Origin: Lumnitzera littorea
Lineage: Eukaryota; Streptophyta; Magnoliopsida; Myrtales; Combretaceae
DNA length: 64,000 nt
Direction: 5' to 3'
Assembly: GCA_024138015.1 (NCBI GenBank)
Contig: JAMXBB010000010.1
Coordinates: forward strand, 7,266,197-7,330,196
Positions within the stretch are counted from its first letter, which is position 1, and every line of letters starts with the position of its first letter. Below the pieces are notes generated by a model. That model was not told the origin of the DNA. It was given only the letters and a program-made list of their open reading frames with translations, and ran no database searches. The translations under genes and the position numbers were made by a program. Positions 26,716-38,943 of the stretch are shown in pieces.

Positions 26716-27707
26716 TGTTGAATTAAAGGTTCATTAATTGATTTTAATTAGAACAAAACAAAAGTAAATGATTAAACTAAGTTTTATTTGACGATATTGA
26801 GTTAATTGAATAAAATCGATAAATTTGCTTAATAATTAAACACAACAATTGACTCTACAAGATATTTTATGTTTTGAGTGATGATTAAACGATCTTGAAG
26901 TTAGATTGTAAAATGTATTTGTTCATTATCTGTTAAAAGTATTTTCAGGTGATATTTGGCCTACCAGTATGATGGCTCAAGGTAAAACTAAGCTGACAGT
27001 GTAAAGCCCTAGATAAAAAAAGGAAGAGCTCTCTGATCATAAAGAGTTGGCATGCCGGTTCACTTGTCAGTGCTCATGTCGGTAGTGCATTTGATTATCA
27101 GCATGCCGATAAGCCTGTTTCAGGTAGCTGTTGAAGCATTTAATGCATGATAACAAGAAGAATTCAATGAGTTAATATAAATGCTCAACAACTCGACTAA
27201 AGAGAATTAAGAACCAATATTCTACTACAATCAAAAGACATTCTCTTACATTCTTTAGCTTCAATACTTATCTTTTGTCTCTTGTACTCTTTAATTGCAA
27301 CCAAACAAAAAGAGACCTATTGTGTAATGCTTAAAAGTTCTTCCATTTGCAATCTTGAGAGAGAGAAAAGTACCATACTTAAGTTTATTGTGTGTAATAG
27401 TGATTGTGTAAACTTGTATAGCTCTTGGTGCATTATGTTGAGAAATTAATAAAGTGGTGTAAAGTCCTTGGTTAGAAGCATTGTGAACCCATAAAGATTA
27501 GGAGGCGGTCCAAACTTTACGTTATATCCAGACTTGAATTTCTCTATCCCTATTTCTTTTAATTTCTGTACTTATTATTATTTTATCATTGTCTTAATCA
27601 TTCTTATTATTGTATTCAATTAATAATTTTGAAAAGAGTTGCAATTTGTCCTATAACTCAATTCATACACCCCTCCTCCCCACATGAGTTTAGGTTAGTA
27701 TTCTTTA
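26716..27707 (+). repeat. Copia 5' LTR
   Basis: Starts TGTTGAATTAAAGG and ends about ATTCTTTA two bases before the primer-binding site. It aligns along its length with 38944-39953; in the first 200 bp I counted roughly two dozen differences by eye, so the insertion is not recent. It contains near-palindromic words GGCATGCCGGT (27049-27059) and GCATGCCGAT (27101-27110). Confidence 0.85.
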
Positions 27708-27709
27708 AT

Positions 27710-27721
27710 TGGTATCAAAAC
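27710..27721 (+). promoter_or_regulatory. Copia primer-binding site (initiator Met tRNA)
   Basis: TGGTATCAAAAC lies two bases after the 5' LTR. It differs from the usual TGGTATCAGAGC complement of the initiator methionine tRNA by two G-to-A changes. Confidence 0.75.
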
Positions 27722-27764
27722 TAGTCTCTAATCACTTGCTTAATCACATATTAGAGCAAAGATC

Positions 27765-29460
27765 ATGACATCTAATGCATTAGGCTTTTTAGAAAGACAA
27801 GCAATTAATAGGACTCCTCTCTTAACCGGTAGCAACTATCCATATTGAAAATATAGGATGTCTATATTCTTGAAAGTATAAAATAGACTATTGTGGCATG
27901 TAGTTAACTAATGACCATTTAAGATAGAAAGAAAAGAAGAAAGAGATTACTCAGATAATGATTGGAAATTACTTAATCTAAATGAAGTTGCTATGAATAT
28001 TTTGCATTATGTTATAAATGAAAATGACTTCAATAGGATATATATATATATATGTTAAAATGCTAAAGGAATATGTGATGCATTATAAAGCACATATGAA
28101 GGAACTAATAGAGTAAGGGATACAAAAATAAGCTTATTATGTAGATAATTTGAAAATTTTAGGACCAATCTAAATGAAACAATTGATGAGATGCATAATA
28201 GGTTTATCAGTATCATTAATCCCTTGAATGTTCTTGGAAAAACATTTACTAATCTTTCCAAAATTCTTAAGTCTTTACTAAGAGATTGGAAAGCTAAGAG
28301 AACCATAATCGAGAAAGCCTATGATCTCAATGAAATGTTAAAAGAGTAACTCCTTGGAACATTTAAGACAAATAAGATGGTAAAAAGACAAGGAGAGGAT
28401 TCTAAAAAGAAGACAATTACTTTAAAAGTCACAAAGGAGAACTCAAATAAAGACAATGATGAGATTGCAATGTTGGCAAAGAAGTTCAAAAAGTTTATGA
28501 AATTCAACAAAAGGATTAAAAAAGATAAGGATAGATATGGATCACTTTCTAAGTTTAAAAAGGAAAAAAAAAGAAGTCATCGGATGCTACAATTGTCAAA
28601 AGTCAGGACATATTCAACAATATTATCCATTACTTAAGAAGGTTGATAAAGAGTCAAGAAGAAAAGCTATGATAGTTACTTAGAGTAATGGAGATTGTAG
28701 CAACTCCGATAATGAAACTTGTTTCATAGCTCTTAATGAAGAGGTATGCTCTCCCTCATATGACTCTTCCTTTAACGAACTTAGGAGTATGCATTATGAG
28801 TTATTGAAAGAATTCATAAAAGTGCAAAAGGAGAATAAAATCTTGAAGCAAATGATGAGTGAAGTAGGTGATGAGTTTGATATTATCAAAAATAAATACA
28901 ATAAAGTAGTTGATGCAAAAGAAGGATTAGAAGAAGATAATGAATACTTGAAAATTAAAATGAGAAATTGACATAGGAGAATGAAGAGCTAAGTACTAGA
29001 AACAATGAATTGATAGTTGAAAATAGCGAAGCCAACGAGAATTTTGAAAAGGAAATGAAAGAACTTAAACTCGAGGCAAAAGATGATGAAAGTATGATTG
29101 ACAAACTAGGTTGTCTTGAAATTGAAAACTCAATCCTAAAATCTAGATCAGATGATTTAAGAAAGACAAAGACAAAATTTGTAGATGGAAAAAAGAATTT
29201 GGATAAAATCCTTAGAACACAAAGGTTAGGCTTAGACAAAACCAGAATAAGTTATATTAAAGAGAATGTATACAGAGCATACAAAAGCCACTTTGTTAAG
29301 ACATCAAATAAAACTTGTAACTATTTTGGAAAATATGGTCACACTGTGCATACATGTGCATTATGTCGTAATCTCTCCTTATATAAAAAAGGTAAAATGG
29401 TTTGCGTCTCTAAGGGACAAACTTACATTATAACAACTAACCTTAAATGACTTAAACTAA
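27765..29460 (+). pseudogene. Copia gag remnant (capsid domain, zinc knuckle, coiled coil, second zinc finger)
   Basis: Starts at ATG 27765 (MTSNALGFLERQAINRTPLL), followed by the capsid-like part (NETIDEMHNRFISIINPLNV...LSKILKSLLRDWKAK). A TA run (28038-28053) has expanded inside it. A zinc knuckle at 28585-28629 reads CYNCQKSGHIQQYY, its last Cys replaced by Tyr. A Lys/Glu-rich coiled coil follows (about 28789-29240). A second zinc finger (29316-29357, CNYFGKYGHTVHTC, one Cys lost) precedes protease. In the family Gag forms the particle that packages the RNA. Long gag with a coiled coil and two fingers is typical of Sireviruses. Several stops and frame changes show decay. Confidence 0.75.
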
Positions 29461-29513
29461 AGTGGGTACTAAAGAAATAATTGTTTGTTTTGTAGGGTCC
29501 TTGAAGGCATAAC

Positions 29514-30830
29514 AATAAATAGATCTTGAATAGTGGCTACTCAAGATATATGATGGGAGACACATCTAACTTTACATCTATAGACTTAAAAGATGAAGGA
29601 AGCGTGACCTTTGAAGATAACTGGAAGGGTCATGTTTTTGGTGAAGGTAACATTTGCATTAATAATAATCTTACTATTAAGCATGTGTTACTCATTGATA
29701 ATTTGAAACATAATTTACTTAGTATGAGTTAATTGTATGATATAAGATACAAAGTAATATTTCATGCATCAAAGTGTTCTATTAAAAATATTAACAATGA
29801 CCAAATCCATTCTGAGGGGTATTGATAAGGAAACATTTACAAAATTAACTTCAATATGTTTTCATGTTCTCTTAAAACTTGTCTGTCCACTCAAAACAAC
29901 GATAGTTGGTTATGGCATAGGAAGTTCGAACATACTAGTATAGATATCTTATCAAAACTAGCCAAAAGGAATCTTGTTAAAGAATTACCTAAGATTAGTT
30001 TCGATAAAGATAGAATACGTCAAGCATATCGATATGGCAAACAAACCAAGTCATTTTTCGAATCAAAAGATGCCATCTCAACTTCTAAACCACTCTAACT
30101 ACTACACATAGATCTATTTGGTCTAACCTAAACCCTAAGTTTAGGAGAGAAAAGATATACCCTGATCGTAGCTGATAATGTCACGAGACATACTTGGACC
30201 TTTTTTCTTACAAACAAGGATGAAACATATCATATATTCTTAGATTATAGTAAAAAGGTCCAAAATGAAAAAGATCTTTCTATTATCTTTATTAGAAATG
30301 ATCATATGAGAGAATTTGAAAACAATTATATGGAAGATTTTTATAATAAAAAAGGGAATAGAACATAGCTTCTTAGCACCTAGAACTTCACAACAAAATA
30401 GAGTTACCGAAAGAAAAAATAGGACCCTCATAGAAATGGGTAAGACTATGCTGTGTGACAATAATCTATCTAAGTATTTTTGGGCCAAAGCCATTAATAG
30501 GTTTATTATATATCAAATCATGTTTTCATAAGACCTATTCTTAAAAGAAAAAACCCCATGAACTTTGGAAAGAGAAAAAACTTAACATATCATATTTTCA
30601 TTCGTTTGGAGCAAAGTGTTATATTCTTAATAATGGAAATGAACAACTAGAAAAATTTGATTTAAAATCGAATGAAGGCATCTTTCTTGGTTATTCCCTT
30701 ACTATTAAGGCTTATAGAGTATATAACAAATATAACAAAAGAACTCTTGTTGTAGAAGAATCAATTCATGTTACATTTAATGATACATATGCATTTAAAG
30801 AATGTAATGACGAAATAGAAAACATTGGTA
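29514..30830 (+). pseudogene. Copia protease and integrase remnant
   Basis: Protease: LNSGYSRYM at 29526-29552 corresponds to the family pattern LDSGCSRHM; the catalytic Asp is now Asn and the following Cys is Tyr, both explained by G-to-A change. Integrase: the N-terminal zinc region starts at about 29898 (SWLWHRKFEHTSIDILSKLA), with the second Cys pair partly lost (RQAYRYGKQ). The catalytic core shows LLHIDLFGL (first Asp) and NRVTERKNRT (Glu). The C-terminal part (about 30600-30790) keeps KSNEGIFLGYS. In the family, protease cuts the polyprotein and integrase inserts the cDNA. Stops and shifts divide the frame, and the mutated protease would be inactive. Confidence 0.8.
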
Positions 30831-30939
30831 CTCATTTGAACGATCTTAGTCTTAATAAGAATCAATCCAATTTAATTAAGAAGGAATCCTCTAGGCAAGA
30901 TGGAATTGTTGACACTCTAACAAAGACTTACTTAAAGAA

Positions 30940-31865
30940 TGGAAATTTATGAAAAATCATCCTAAGGATCTAATAATAGGAGAACTATTTAATAGGGTGC
31001 AAACTAGAGCCTCTCTTAAGGATTTAAGTAATGTAGTGTTCTTATCTCAACTTGAACCAAAAAACCTAGATGAAGCTCTAAAGGAAAAATTTTAGATTTA
31101 AGCTATGCAAGAAGAGCTTAATTAATTTACTGAAAAATGAGGTATGAAACCTAGTACCTAAACCAAAAGATAAACTAGTAATTGGAACTAAATAGGTGTT
31201 TTGAAACAAGTTAGATGAAATCAAAATAGTAACAAGAAACGAGGCACGTCTAGTTGCAAAAGGCTATAACTAAGAAGAGGGAATTGATTTCAATGATACC
31301 TTTACTCCGGTTGCTAGATTAGAGGCCATTAAGATGCTTTTAGTATTTGCCACATATAAAGACTTTAAATTATATCAAATGGATGCTAAAAGTGCATTTC
31401 TAAATAGCTACATCAAAGAAGAGGTATATGTAGAGAAATTATCGAGATTTGAGGATAGTAAATTCTTAGAACATGTATATAAGTTCAATAAAGCCTTGTA
31501 TGGACTTAAGCAAGCTCTTAGAGCTTAGTACGAAATATTAAGTAGCTTCTTGATAAAGAATGAATTCATTAGAGGGAAACTTCATACAACATTATTCATT
31601 AAGCAACACAATGATTATATACTAGTTGTCTAAATATACATAGATGACATTATGTTTGATGCTACTCACATGGATCTAGTTAATGAGTTTGTACAGTGCA
31701 TGAAAAATGAATTTGAAATGAGTATGATGGGAGAACTTAACTATTTCTTAGGTTTTCAAGTTAAACAAACCAAAGATGGAACCTTTATCAACCAAGCTAA
31801 ATATACTAGGGGGCTCTTGAAAGGTTCAAAATGGAAAATTATAAGACTAAGTCAACTCCAATGAG
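30940..31865 (+). pseudogene. Copia reverse transcriptase remnant
   Basis: Begins in WKFMKNHPKDLIIGELFNRV (about 30940) and passes through QMDAKSAFLNSYIKEEVYVE (about 31376). The active-site box YIDDIM (31637-31654) has both Asp residues intact. The part ending MMGELNYFLGFQVKQTKDG lies at about 31721. In the family this enzyme copies the element RNA into DNA. Stops occur in the segment 31080-31260 and at 31526 and 31633, so the protein cannot be made whole. It sits between integrase and RNase H, confirming Ty1/copia order. Confidence 0.85.
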
Positions 31866-32523
31866 CATAACTCTAAAACTTGATAAAGAGGAAAGTGGAA
31901 AGAACATATGTGAAAAGATGTATAGGGGCATGATAGGAAGTCTTCCATATTTAACTACATTTAGGCCCAATATAATGTTTATTGTGTGTCTATGTGCATG
32001 ATTTCAATCTTGCCCTAAAGAGTTTCACTTGAATACGGTCAAACGCATCTTCAAATATCCTGCAGGTACCATTGAAATCGGTTTGTGGTATCCCAAGTTC
32101 ACCTCATTTGATTTTGTTGGATATTTTGATGCCGACTTCACCAGTTGCAAAGTCGATAGGAAAAGCACAAGTGACACATGTCACTTCTTTGGTAACTCGT
32201 TATTGTCATGGCATTCAAAGAAACAAAACTCAATAACATTCTCTATTGCTAAGGCCAAATATGTAGCAATTGGCAGTTGTTGTACCTAAATAATATGGAT
32301 GAAGCAAATATTACTTGACCATGGTCTAAAATTCATTGATGTCTCAATAAGATATGATGATACAAGTGCTATAAATTTGACTAAAAATCGAATTCAACAT
32401 TTTAGGACTAAGCATGCAGAAATTAGACATCACTTTATTCATGATTACATGCAAAACAATGATATTTACTTAGAATTTGTTGATTCTAGCAATCAAATAG
32501 CCAATACCTTCACTAAACCTTAA
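31866..32523 (+). pseudogene. Copia RNase H remnant (end of pol)
   Basis: Two open pieces (32029-32289 and 32299-32523) carry the RNase H pattern: FDADFTSCKVDRKSTSDT, LLSWHSKKQNS, AKAKYVAIGSCC, then DDTSAINLTKN and FRTKHAEIRHHFIHDY, ending NTFTKP just before a stop. One TAA separates the pieces. RNase H removes the RNA strand during reverse transcription. The wording is very close to Sirevirus pol as I remember it. Pol ends here; the next recognisable coding block is 1.5 kb downstream. Confidence 0.8.
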
Positions 32524-33900
32524 GTGAGAAAAGATTTTACACTCTAAAAAGAGAATTGAGAATGATCGTGTAAGATGAGTACTAAAACACATAAGAACTT
32601 AAATAGCATTTTTGAGCAAAAATGATAAACTAAGTAGGTTGATCGAATAAATCCACACTATGAGGTCTAAGAAATTTGATCATATGATTTTTATGCATTA
32701 AATATCACATTTAGCATATTTTAGGCACACTTGAAGTCATTCATAAAGTATTCAAGTTCACATATGCACAAATTCATTATGTATCGATCTCCGTGCCCAA
32801 AACTGGGCCTCACATGTTTATTTTCATCTCTAAATCATGCTTAAGTAGTCAAACTAGCTTAAATTGAATTTTATGCATAATTGACTTATCTAGACCTTTA
32901 TTAGGCACTAAAGTGCTATGAAGACCTTTTGTTACCTATTTGTGTCAATATGAATGCTACTTGGTTTGATCATGAGTCCTTATGCTTCTTGATAACTTCA
33001 AACATATTTGAAGCATGAACTTATCTTGAAATTGAGGAAGGATTCTACTTGCTTACTATTTACTTACTTGATTAACTTTGATCATATGGCACTTACGTAG
33101 TGATTTTATATTTAATAGAGCCTCAAAGCTATAATTTGCTCTTATAATGCTCAAATATATATTTGAAAATTGCTTGAAGTACTGGTGCACAAAAACTCAA
33201 TGTCTACTCACATGTGTTGCTTATATATGCACTTTTATTCTTAGTTATACACTTCATAGGTTTTATATTTTGATTTGGCGAAACCTTTAAAATCTCACTT
33301 AAATTTAGTTTTTCCAAGTTTTAATGAACTCAAATAAACTTATTTGAAGTGTTAGAATGCTCGTTAAATCACTACAAATCAACTTGAATTGGCAACTTGG
33401 ATCAATAAAGAGAATTAACTAATTTTCTATAGAATTATAATCAATCGACATACGGGTATCCACAACCACCGGTTTGTCGATATACTCTCATCAATAACAA
33501 GTTGATTTCGATTTTTTTTTTAATGAACTGGCATGCTGGCATCTATGCCCACTAGCTTGCCAATATACTCTCATAAATAAGAAGTTAATTTCGGTTTTGT
33601 TCAATGAATCGGTACGCCAATCCCCCTAAACACTAGCATGCCAATATACTATTTTCTATATTAACCTAGTGAAGCTTCTGTTCCCCTAAGTAGCATGCTA
33701 GCTCCCCACTCTACTGGCATGTCGGTAAATCAGTTTACAAGCGCAACCTAAGTCACATCGAACCCCTTTCTTTCACTTCCCATCTTCTTCTCAAAACCCC
33801 TCTTTCCCTTCCTTCAAACCCTAACCTCTTTCTCTCTCTTAAATCCACCATATTTCCTCCCTCAAAATCTTATTTTTCTCTCATCAATCAACTTCCCACT
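32524..33900. other. Copia internal spacer with palindromic GGCATGCC-like words
   Basis: Non-coding DNA between pol and the env-like ORF. At 33430-33740 it holds an irregular array: a phrase like caatatactctcat...aagttgatttcg repeats about every 90 bp, with interspersed words such as ggcatgctggc (33540-33550), tagcatgccaata, tagcatgctagct and ggcatgtcggt. The same word type occurs in both LTRs. TC-rich sequence (33770-33990) then leads into the env-like ORF, like a leader. Confidence 0.55.
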
Positions 33901-34009
33901 CTCTCAACTCTCTATTGCTCTCCTCACTTCATCTTATCTTACCCTTATCTTTTTCCTCACACCACTTTCTCTCTCTAAAACTACCCATCAACCGTCTCAC
34001 CGCCAATCA

Positions 34010-35575
34010 TTGTCCCCATGCCTCTACCATGAAGCCGACTTCCATTACTTGTACTCTTTACCCATTATCATACACAATTTTACCCATCTCCTTCATCCTC
34101 TTCACCTTACACGCCTCTACCTATCTCCATCACATATATGGCACCATGTGTTGCTCGTAGTCTCGTACCTCCGGCTTATGACTACTGCTTTTTTTCCTTA
34201 CACCTACACCCCCAAAGATTTGAAAATTTCACTAACCTCAAAGTTGACATTGGCATCTTCTATCTTACAAAGGTGCTCGAGGAATTTTGCATTGCGGCAA
34301 TTCCTAGTATCATCACCAACTGTGTTCTTAACATCCTTCGACTTCCTAATGAGGTACATGATGATGCTCTTAAGTATTTTTACTGTAACATGTCGAGTTC
34401 CCTAAATGATCAGGGTTAACCTAAATTAAAAATGAATCCAAGTGATGAATTACGTCGTATTGTCCTTTACACATATATTTATGAAACTTTAATTACTATT
34501 ACTCTTCAGGATATTTGTAGCCTCATTGGCACTGCTGTTGGCAGATTGAAAGTGAATGTTAATTATTATGGGGCATAATTCTATAAGCAAGTCTTTAGAT
34601 ATAAGAGTATTAGAGAAAACTGAGGAAAGGAAAAAAATTTAGTAGCCATCTAACTAGACCTTAGGACCAAAATCTTTCACTACATTGTGATCCATTGTTA
34701 TTTCCCTTGTAAAGGCCAACAATCTAATGTTACTCTTTAAGATTTATAGATTCTATATTATTTGCTCATAAACAAGCAAATTGACTTTTTCAATGTAGTA
34801 GTTCAATGCTTTAAACATGCCACAAATAACCCTTCTCAAGCCTTCCTTTGCTTTGAGCAATTGGTTACCTAATTACTTATTAGAAAGGGTGTTCAGTATC
34901 TTATATCTCCACGGGTAGCTTGTATCAAGCATCTTAAATTAATTGACATTTTTCGGGGGCTTTGGAAGAAATTTAGCAACAATTAGGTTAGGAGGAAAAA
35001 TCTTCTTCCTCTCGATCTTGGTTATAAGTGCAACCTAGAGGATCCGATTACATTTTCTGATGAGCCAGGTATTCACAGTACTCATACTCTCTCTAGTGTA
35101 GCTCTTAGTCATGTTGCTACTCCTCCACCTAAGGGATCTTTTCACTAGCCTCCACCTGATTTTAGGTTTCTTACTTTTGATTTGGCTGCTCCTCTTACGT
35201 CTCGGCATCCTTTCTATCAATACTTCAAAATGTGATTCAATTAGCTTAAGGAGGATATTCATGATCACCTTCACAACAGGTTTCAAGGGCTTTACAGTCA
35301 TTTCCAATTGAATTACCATTGCCCCTCTTGCCCTTTTCCTCCTTCAGCTTAGGATGATAATCCACCTACTATTTAGTTGTCCACTTCAACTTTCTATCTT
35401 TCTTATGTTTTGCTTATGGACTTAACTTTTGGCCATTTTATGTTTCTATTGTATTGTAAATTTTGGTCTTTGATGGACTTACTATTGCTACTAGGCATTT
35501 ATTGCCTTTGTAGTATGTTTGTTGAACTTTTGTCCTTAATAAACTTGCTTTGCTATTCTTGATTTTCATTGCTAG
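34010..35575 (+). pseudogene. Copia envelope-like ORF remnant (third ORF after pol)
   Basis: A broken coding block in plus orientation lies between pol and the 3' LTR. An open piece from about 34138 reads ...FENFTNLKVDIGIFYLTKV. After a stop it continues DELRRIVLYTYIYE, then FYKQVFRYKSIRE, then LRTKIFHYIVIHCYFPCKG, then LLINKQIDFFNVVVQC, and IRKGVQYLISPRVACIKHLK. It ends in a Pro/Ser-rich part (about 35080-35180) and hydrophobic sequence (35377-35560). This layout matches the env-like ORF of plant Sireviruses as I recall it; its role is unproven. At least eight stops are present and no intact start is evident. The gypsy-type LTR sits about 60 bp beyond its end. Family assignment is by pattern memory only. 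Confidence 0.45.
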
Positions 35576-36225
35576 CTGTTTTATCGCTCCTTTCATGCCT
35601 CGTGTTTCTTTGATCTTCTTTTTGTAGGGGGCATTTTATAAGCCCTAAAGTTAAGCCAAGTGATCGTAGGACTGTTCTTAGAACACAAGGTTTAGGACGA
35701 TCGATTAAAGAATTCGATCAAACCCGAATTATAAACTATGGAGAGAAATATTAGTAAAAATGATCCCATAAACTTAAATTTAAGAAAATAAGTAATAAAA
35801 TAGGAGACTATAAAATTTTCAAATTTTAAGTATAATAATTGTTAATTACCGAAAAGGCGAAAAGTATAATCTAATAACTACTAAATTACTAGAGATAGAT
35901 TATATGTATACTAAAAATCATAGAATGACCTAAATAATAATTAGGAATGTTCACAGGTACCCCACATGTATTTACGTGTAGATAAAAATACGCGAAATTA
36001 CCTAATTGGCCAAAAACTTAGTAAATAATTAGAGAAAATTATTAATTAATTGTGGAAAAATAAAAAAAAATCAAAAGAGTATAGAATGATCCAAATCTGG
36101 TCGTGGCAGGTCAGGATCTGCAAAAGAAAAATTAACCAATTAGAATTAAGTAACACAAAAGCCAAAAATCAAGGAATTGGGACAATGTTATGTCTAATTA
36201 ATACATATTAATTACAAAAAACGTC

Positions 36226-36233
36226 TATAAATA
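36226..36233 (+). promoter_or_regulatory. TATA box of the nested gypsy-type LTR
   Basis: TATAAATA about 590 bp inside the LTR, followed by A-rich and then C-rich sequence typical of an R/U5 leader. Confidence 0.5.
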
Positions 36234-37801
36234 GGGAAAAAATTCATAGAACTCATTTGGGCCATGAGGAATTATAGAAAAATAGAGAGACTAAAAAATT
36301 CAAGAGAAAATCCAGAAAACAAAAAAAGAAAAGAAAACTGTGCAGATAAGGCTAGTGAGCTAAACCCACACCTCACCACCACTTGGGACCGAGCCGCCAC
36401 CACCACCCCACTCCAAACCCACCGTCTAAGCCAGCCGACAAACTTGGACCGGGTTTGGACGGCTAGAAAGCATCGAACCGAGTGTGTCCCTTAATTGCTC
36501 TGATTTTGTATAATTTCGTAAAATTAGTTATTTTGCCCAGAAAATTATGAAACTTGTTATTCTGAGGTTTTATTATATGTAGATTTAGAAAAAAATAGTG
36601 ATTTAGTTTAATCACGTCTGAAAATATAGGGTTCTTAACAAATTGAACAAAACCGAGCATGATTAAAACTAGAAATAAATAGGTTTAGAAGTGTAGTTTG
36701 GAGCTCAATTTTTTTTATAGGATGTTCATGTGATATAGAACAGTGCTATGAAGCCATTTTTTTTTAAATTAATTTTTGAAATTTTTAAGTTAATTTTTAG
36801 CCCTAAAATGATGGAAAAATTGGGTAATTTTGGGTTAATTAGGTGATTAAGATACTAATTACTGATTTAGATAGTAATTAGATGTTTAGGAATGTTAATC
36901 TCTGATGTGGAAACCTAATCCTAGCCTTTGGAGTATTAAGTGTACTTAATTTAGGAAATTAGGTAATTATTGTAAGAAATTAGTAATATGTGAAATTGAA
37001 AATTAATAAATCTAAAAAAATTAGAGTTATTTAGATAATATATAATAAAAATTAGAGTAATACTGAATCTGAAATAAAATTTAATTTTAAGTAAATGTAT
37101 AAAAATGTAAGATTTTCTCATATCGGGAATAAAACCGATACCCCAATTAGGGTTAGCGTGTACCAAATAGTTTAGAATACTAAATTAAGACCTAACAGGA
37201 TATTTGAATACTCGAGCTTAATGTGATTAATTTCACATTAGGATTCGAGCATATTTAAAACTTAGGAATCAAAACTAGAATCTAATTTAGAGTTTAAACC
37301 TCGAAATAGAGTAGAAAGAATTATTAGTATATAATAGGTATACATAGAAAAAAGGGGTTAAATTATAACTTAGAATATAAATCCTTAAAGTATAAGTACT
37401 AAAAAGACTTATTTGTATTATAGGACACCTAGAGACAAATCGGCTTGCGACTAAGGGATCGAGCGATTAAGCAATTCCAAGTAAGTTGGGTTATTACTTA
37501 TTGTAATAGAGTACTATTTGTATGGTACTTAGAGACTTAGAATTGTATATGGTTGTGATTGTAAGTAGTTTACGCACGTGTTTGACGTATCTGAATTCGT
37601 GCTGAAATTGTGATATGACGGATTTTGTGTTACGATTGAATTGGTGTGAATTGTTTGAAAACCCTAAATGAAATTTAATCTTATTCGACTTTAATGACCA
37701 AAAAAATGCCATGCATTGCAACCCATTAAGGGATCATTAGGATTTTCCAACCAAATACTGACCCCTTCGAAAGGGATAGCGCGAGATTGCATAATGGTCC
37801 C

Positions 37802-37985
37802 TTTTTCATCCTCAGTCGAACTAAGTGACAGGAGAGAAGGTCGCGGCGAGGGTGAAGTCAATGGTTCGAAGGTAGTCACGGGAGGAGCAAGGTCTCCATT
37901 GTACAAGCTTGGGTTTGGTTGTGAGCTGCTGCATAACATGGAACTCCTCAACCCGGATTAGAGTGAGCGAAATTTCTCTGATTTC
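37802..37985 (+). repeat. Dispersed repeat, copy B (pairs with 19396-19575)
   Basis: Direct-orientation relative of copy A, less mutated and more GC-rich (for example ggtcgcggcgagggtgaag against ggttgcgtcggggctaag). It lies inside the nested gypsy-type LTR. Frames are open on both strands here, but no known domain is visible. Confidence 0.6.
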
Positions 37986-38867
37986 ACAACGGACCAGACT
38001 ACGTTGTGCAATAACACTTAATTGTTGCATTGTATGAAAATAATTGATTGATAATCTTGTTTGTACTTATATGCATTCATGAGTCTCCAATTCAACTTAT
38101 TGAGCTGAAGTTGCTCATACTCTTATAGATCCTTTTGTAGGTTTTGATTTTTGAACTCTTCAAGTAATATGCTGCCTTACAATTACCCAGAGGTTAGTCC
38201 TTTTGAAACCGGGAGTGTGAGGATTAAACTACTTAGTAATGATGTGTAGCTAGAGTATCCCTGTAGTTAAGGATGAAAGACTGATAGTTATTATGTAATT
38301 TAGTGAACTGTTGCATTTATGTAAAACTTCCTGAGAAGCTCTGTGGACTTACATATAATTATACATATTTATTAGAAAATTTGTAATATTTATCATAATT
38401 ATAGTTTAACTGTTAATCGGACTGTTTACTTCAAAGCGAGGAGTCGTTGACGCCTTGTATAGATTATATCTATGGTAGGCACTGTAAGGTCAGTTACTAT
38501 CATAAAATGGTTTACACGGCGGGACTGTTGCTACTCTGCGACTTCGGGGCGTAACAAATACTCTCTGGTAAAAGTCGGAACTCTTCCAAAATTTTGACTT
38601 GAATTATCTTCCCTCTTCACTGTCTAAATCCTCCTCTTTTTGATGAGAATAAAGGGAGAGAAATATTTAAGTCGTTTGCTTAAATTAGTTAAATTAATTT
38701 TGGTTAAGTTGATTAGATAATGGTCATCTCCTTTTTGACATATCTTAAATCCTTATAGGTTTGATATATCCAATATATCAAGTTATCATAAAAAGAATCA
38801 ACACTTTCATTATGGAAGCATTCGCTTAATCTTATTCAATTGTCAAACATCTTGAAATCGAATGCTA

Positions 38868-38943
38868 AATTGAGGGGGAGTATTAAATTGAGGGAGAGCT
38901 CTTAAGTATATAAGAGTTTTAACCTCATAAAAAAGAGAGACAT
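38868..38943 (+). promoter_or_regulatory. Copia polypurine tracts upstream of the 3' LTR
   Basis: Two near-identical copies, attgagggggag and attgagggagag (about 38871-38898), precede a third purine tract AAAAAAGAGAGA that ends two bases before the 3' LTR. The last is the likely plus-strand primer. Multiple AGGGGGAG-type tracts are a described trait of Sireviruses. Confidence 0.55.

Larger units (their letters stand above)
35637..38556 (+). mobile_element. Gypsy-type solo LTR (Tekay-like?) nested in the copia element
   Basis: Starts about TATAAGCCCTAAAG, readable as a mutated TGTAACGCCCTAAAG, and ends ...CGGGGCGTAACA, a common terminal pair for long plant chromovirus LTRs. A TATA box (36226-36233) is followed by C-rich leader-like sequence (36340-36490). 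Length is about 2.9 kb with no gag or pol. Sequence before and after is copia spacer. The flanks (CATTT before, AATAC after) do not form a TSD, so the exact ends are uncertain, or the LTR arose by recombination between two elements. Short frames on both strands at 37691-38030 belong to the repeat described separately. Confidence 0.55.

Noticed and set aside
28955..29239. 94-codon minus-strand ORF rich in Ser and Phe
   Set aside because: Shadow of the Lys/Glu-rich gag coiled coil on the other strand.
33430..33745. CRISPR-like or satellite array
   Set aside because: Repeat units are irregular, spacers are not uniform, and the context is a plant copia element.
37691..38030. Open frames on both strands inside the nested LTR
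   Set aside because: Both strands are open across the same repeat and no domain is visible; kept as a repeat, not a gene.
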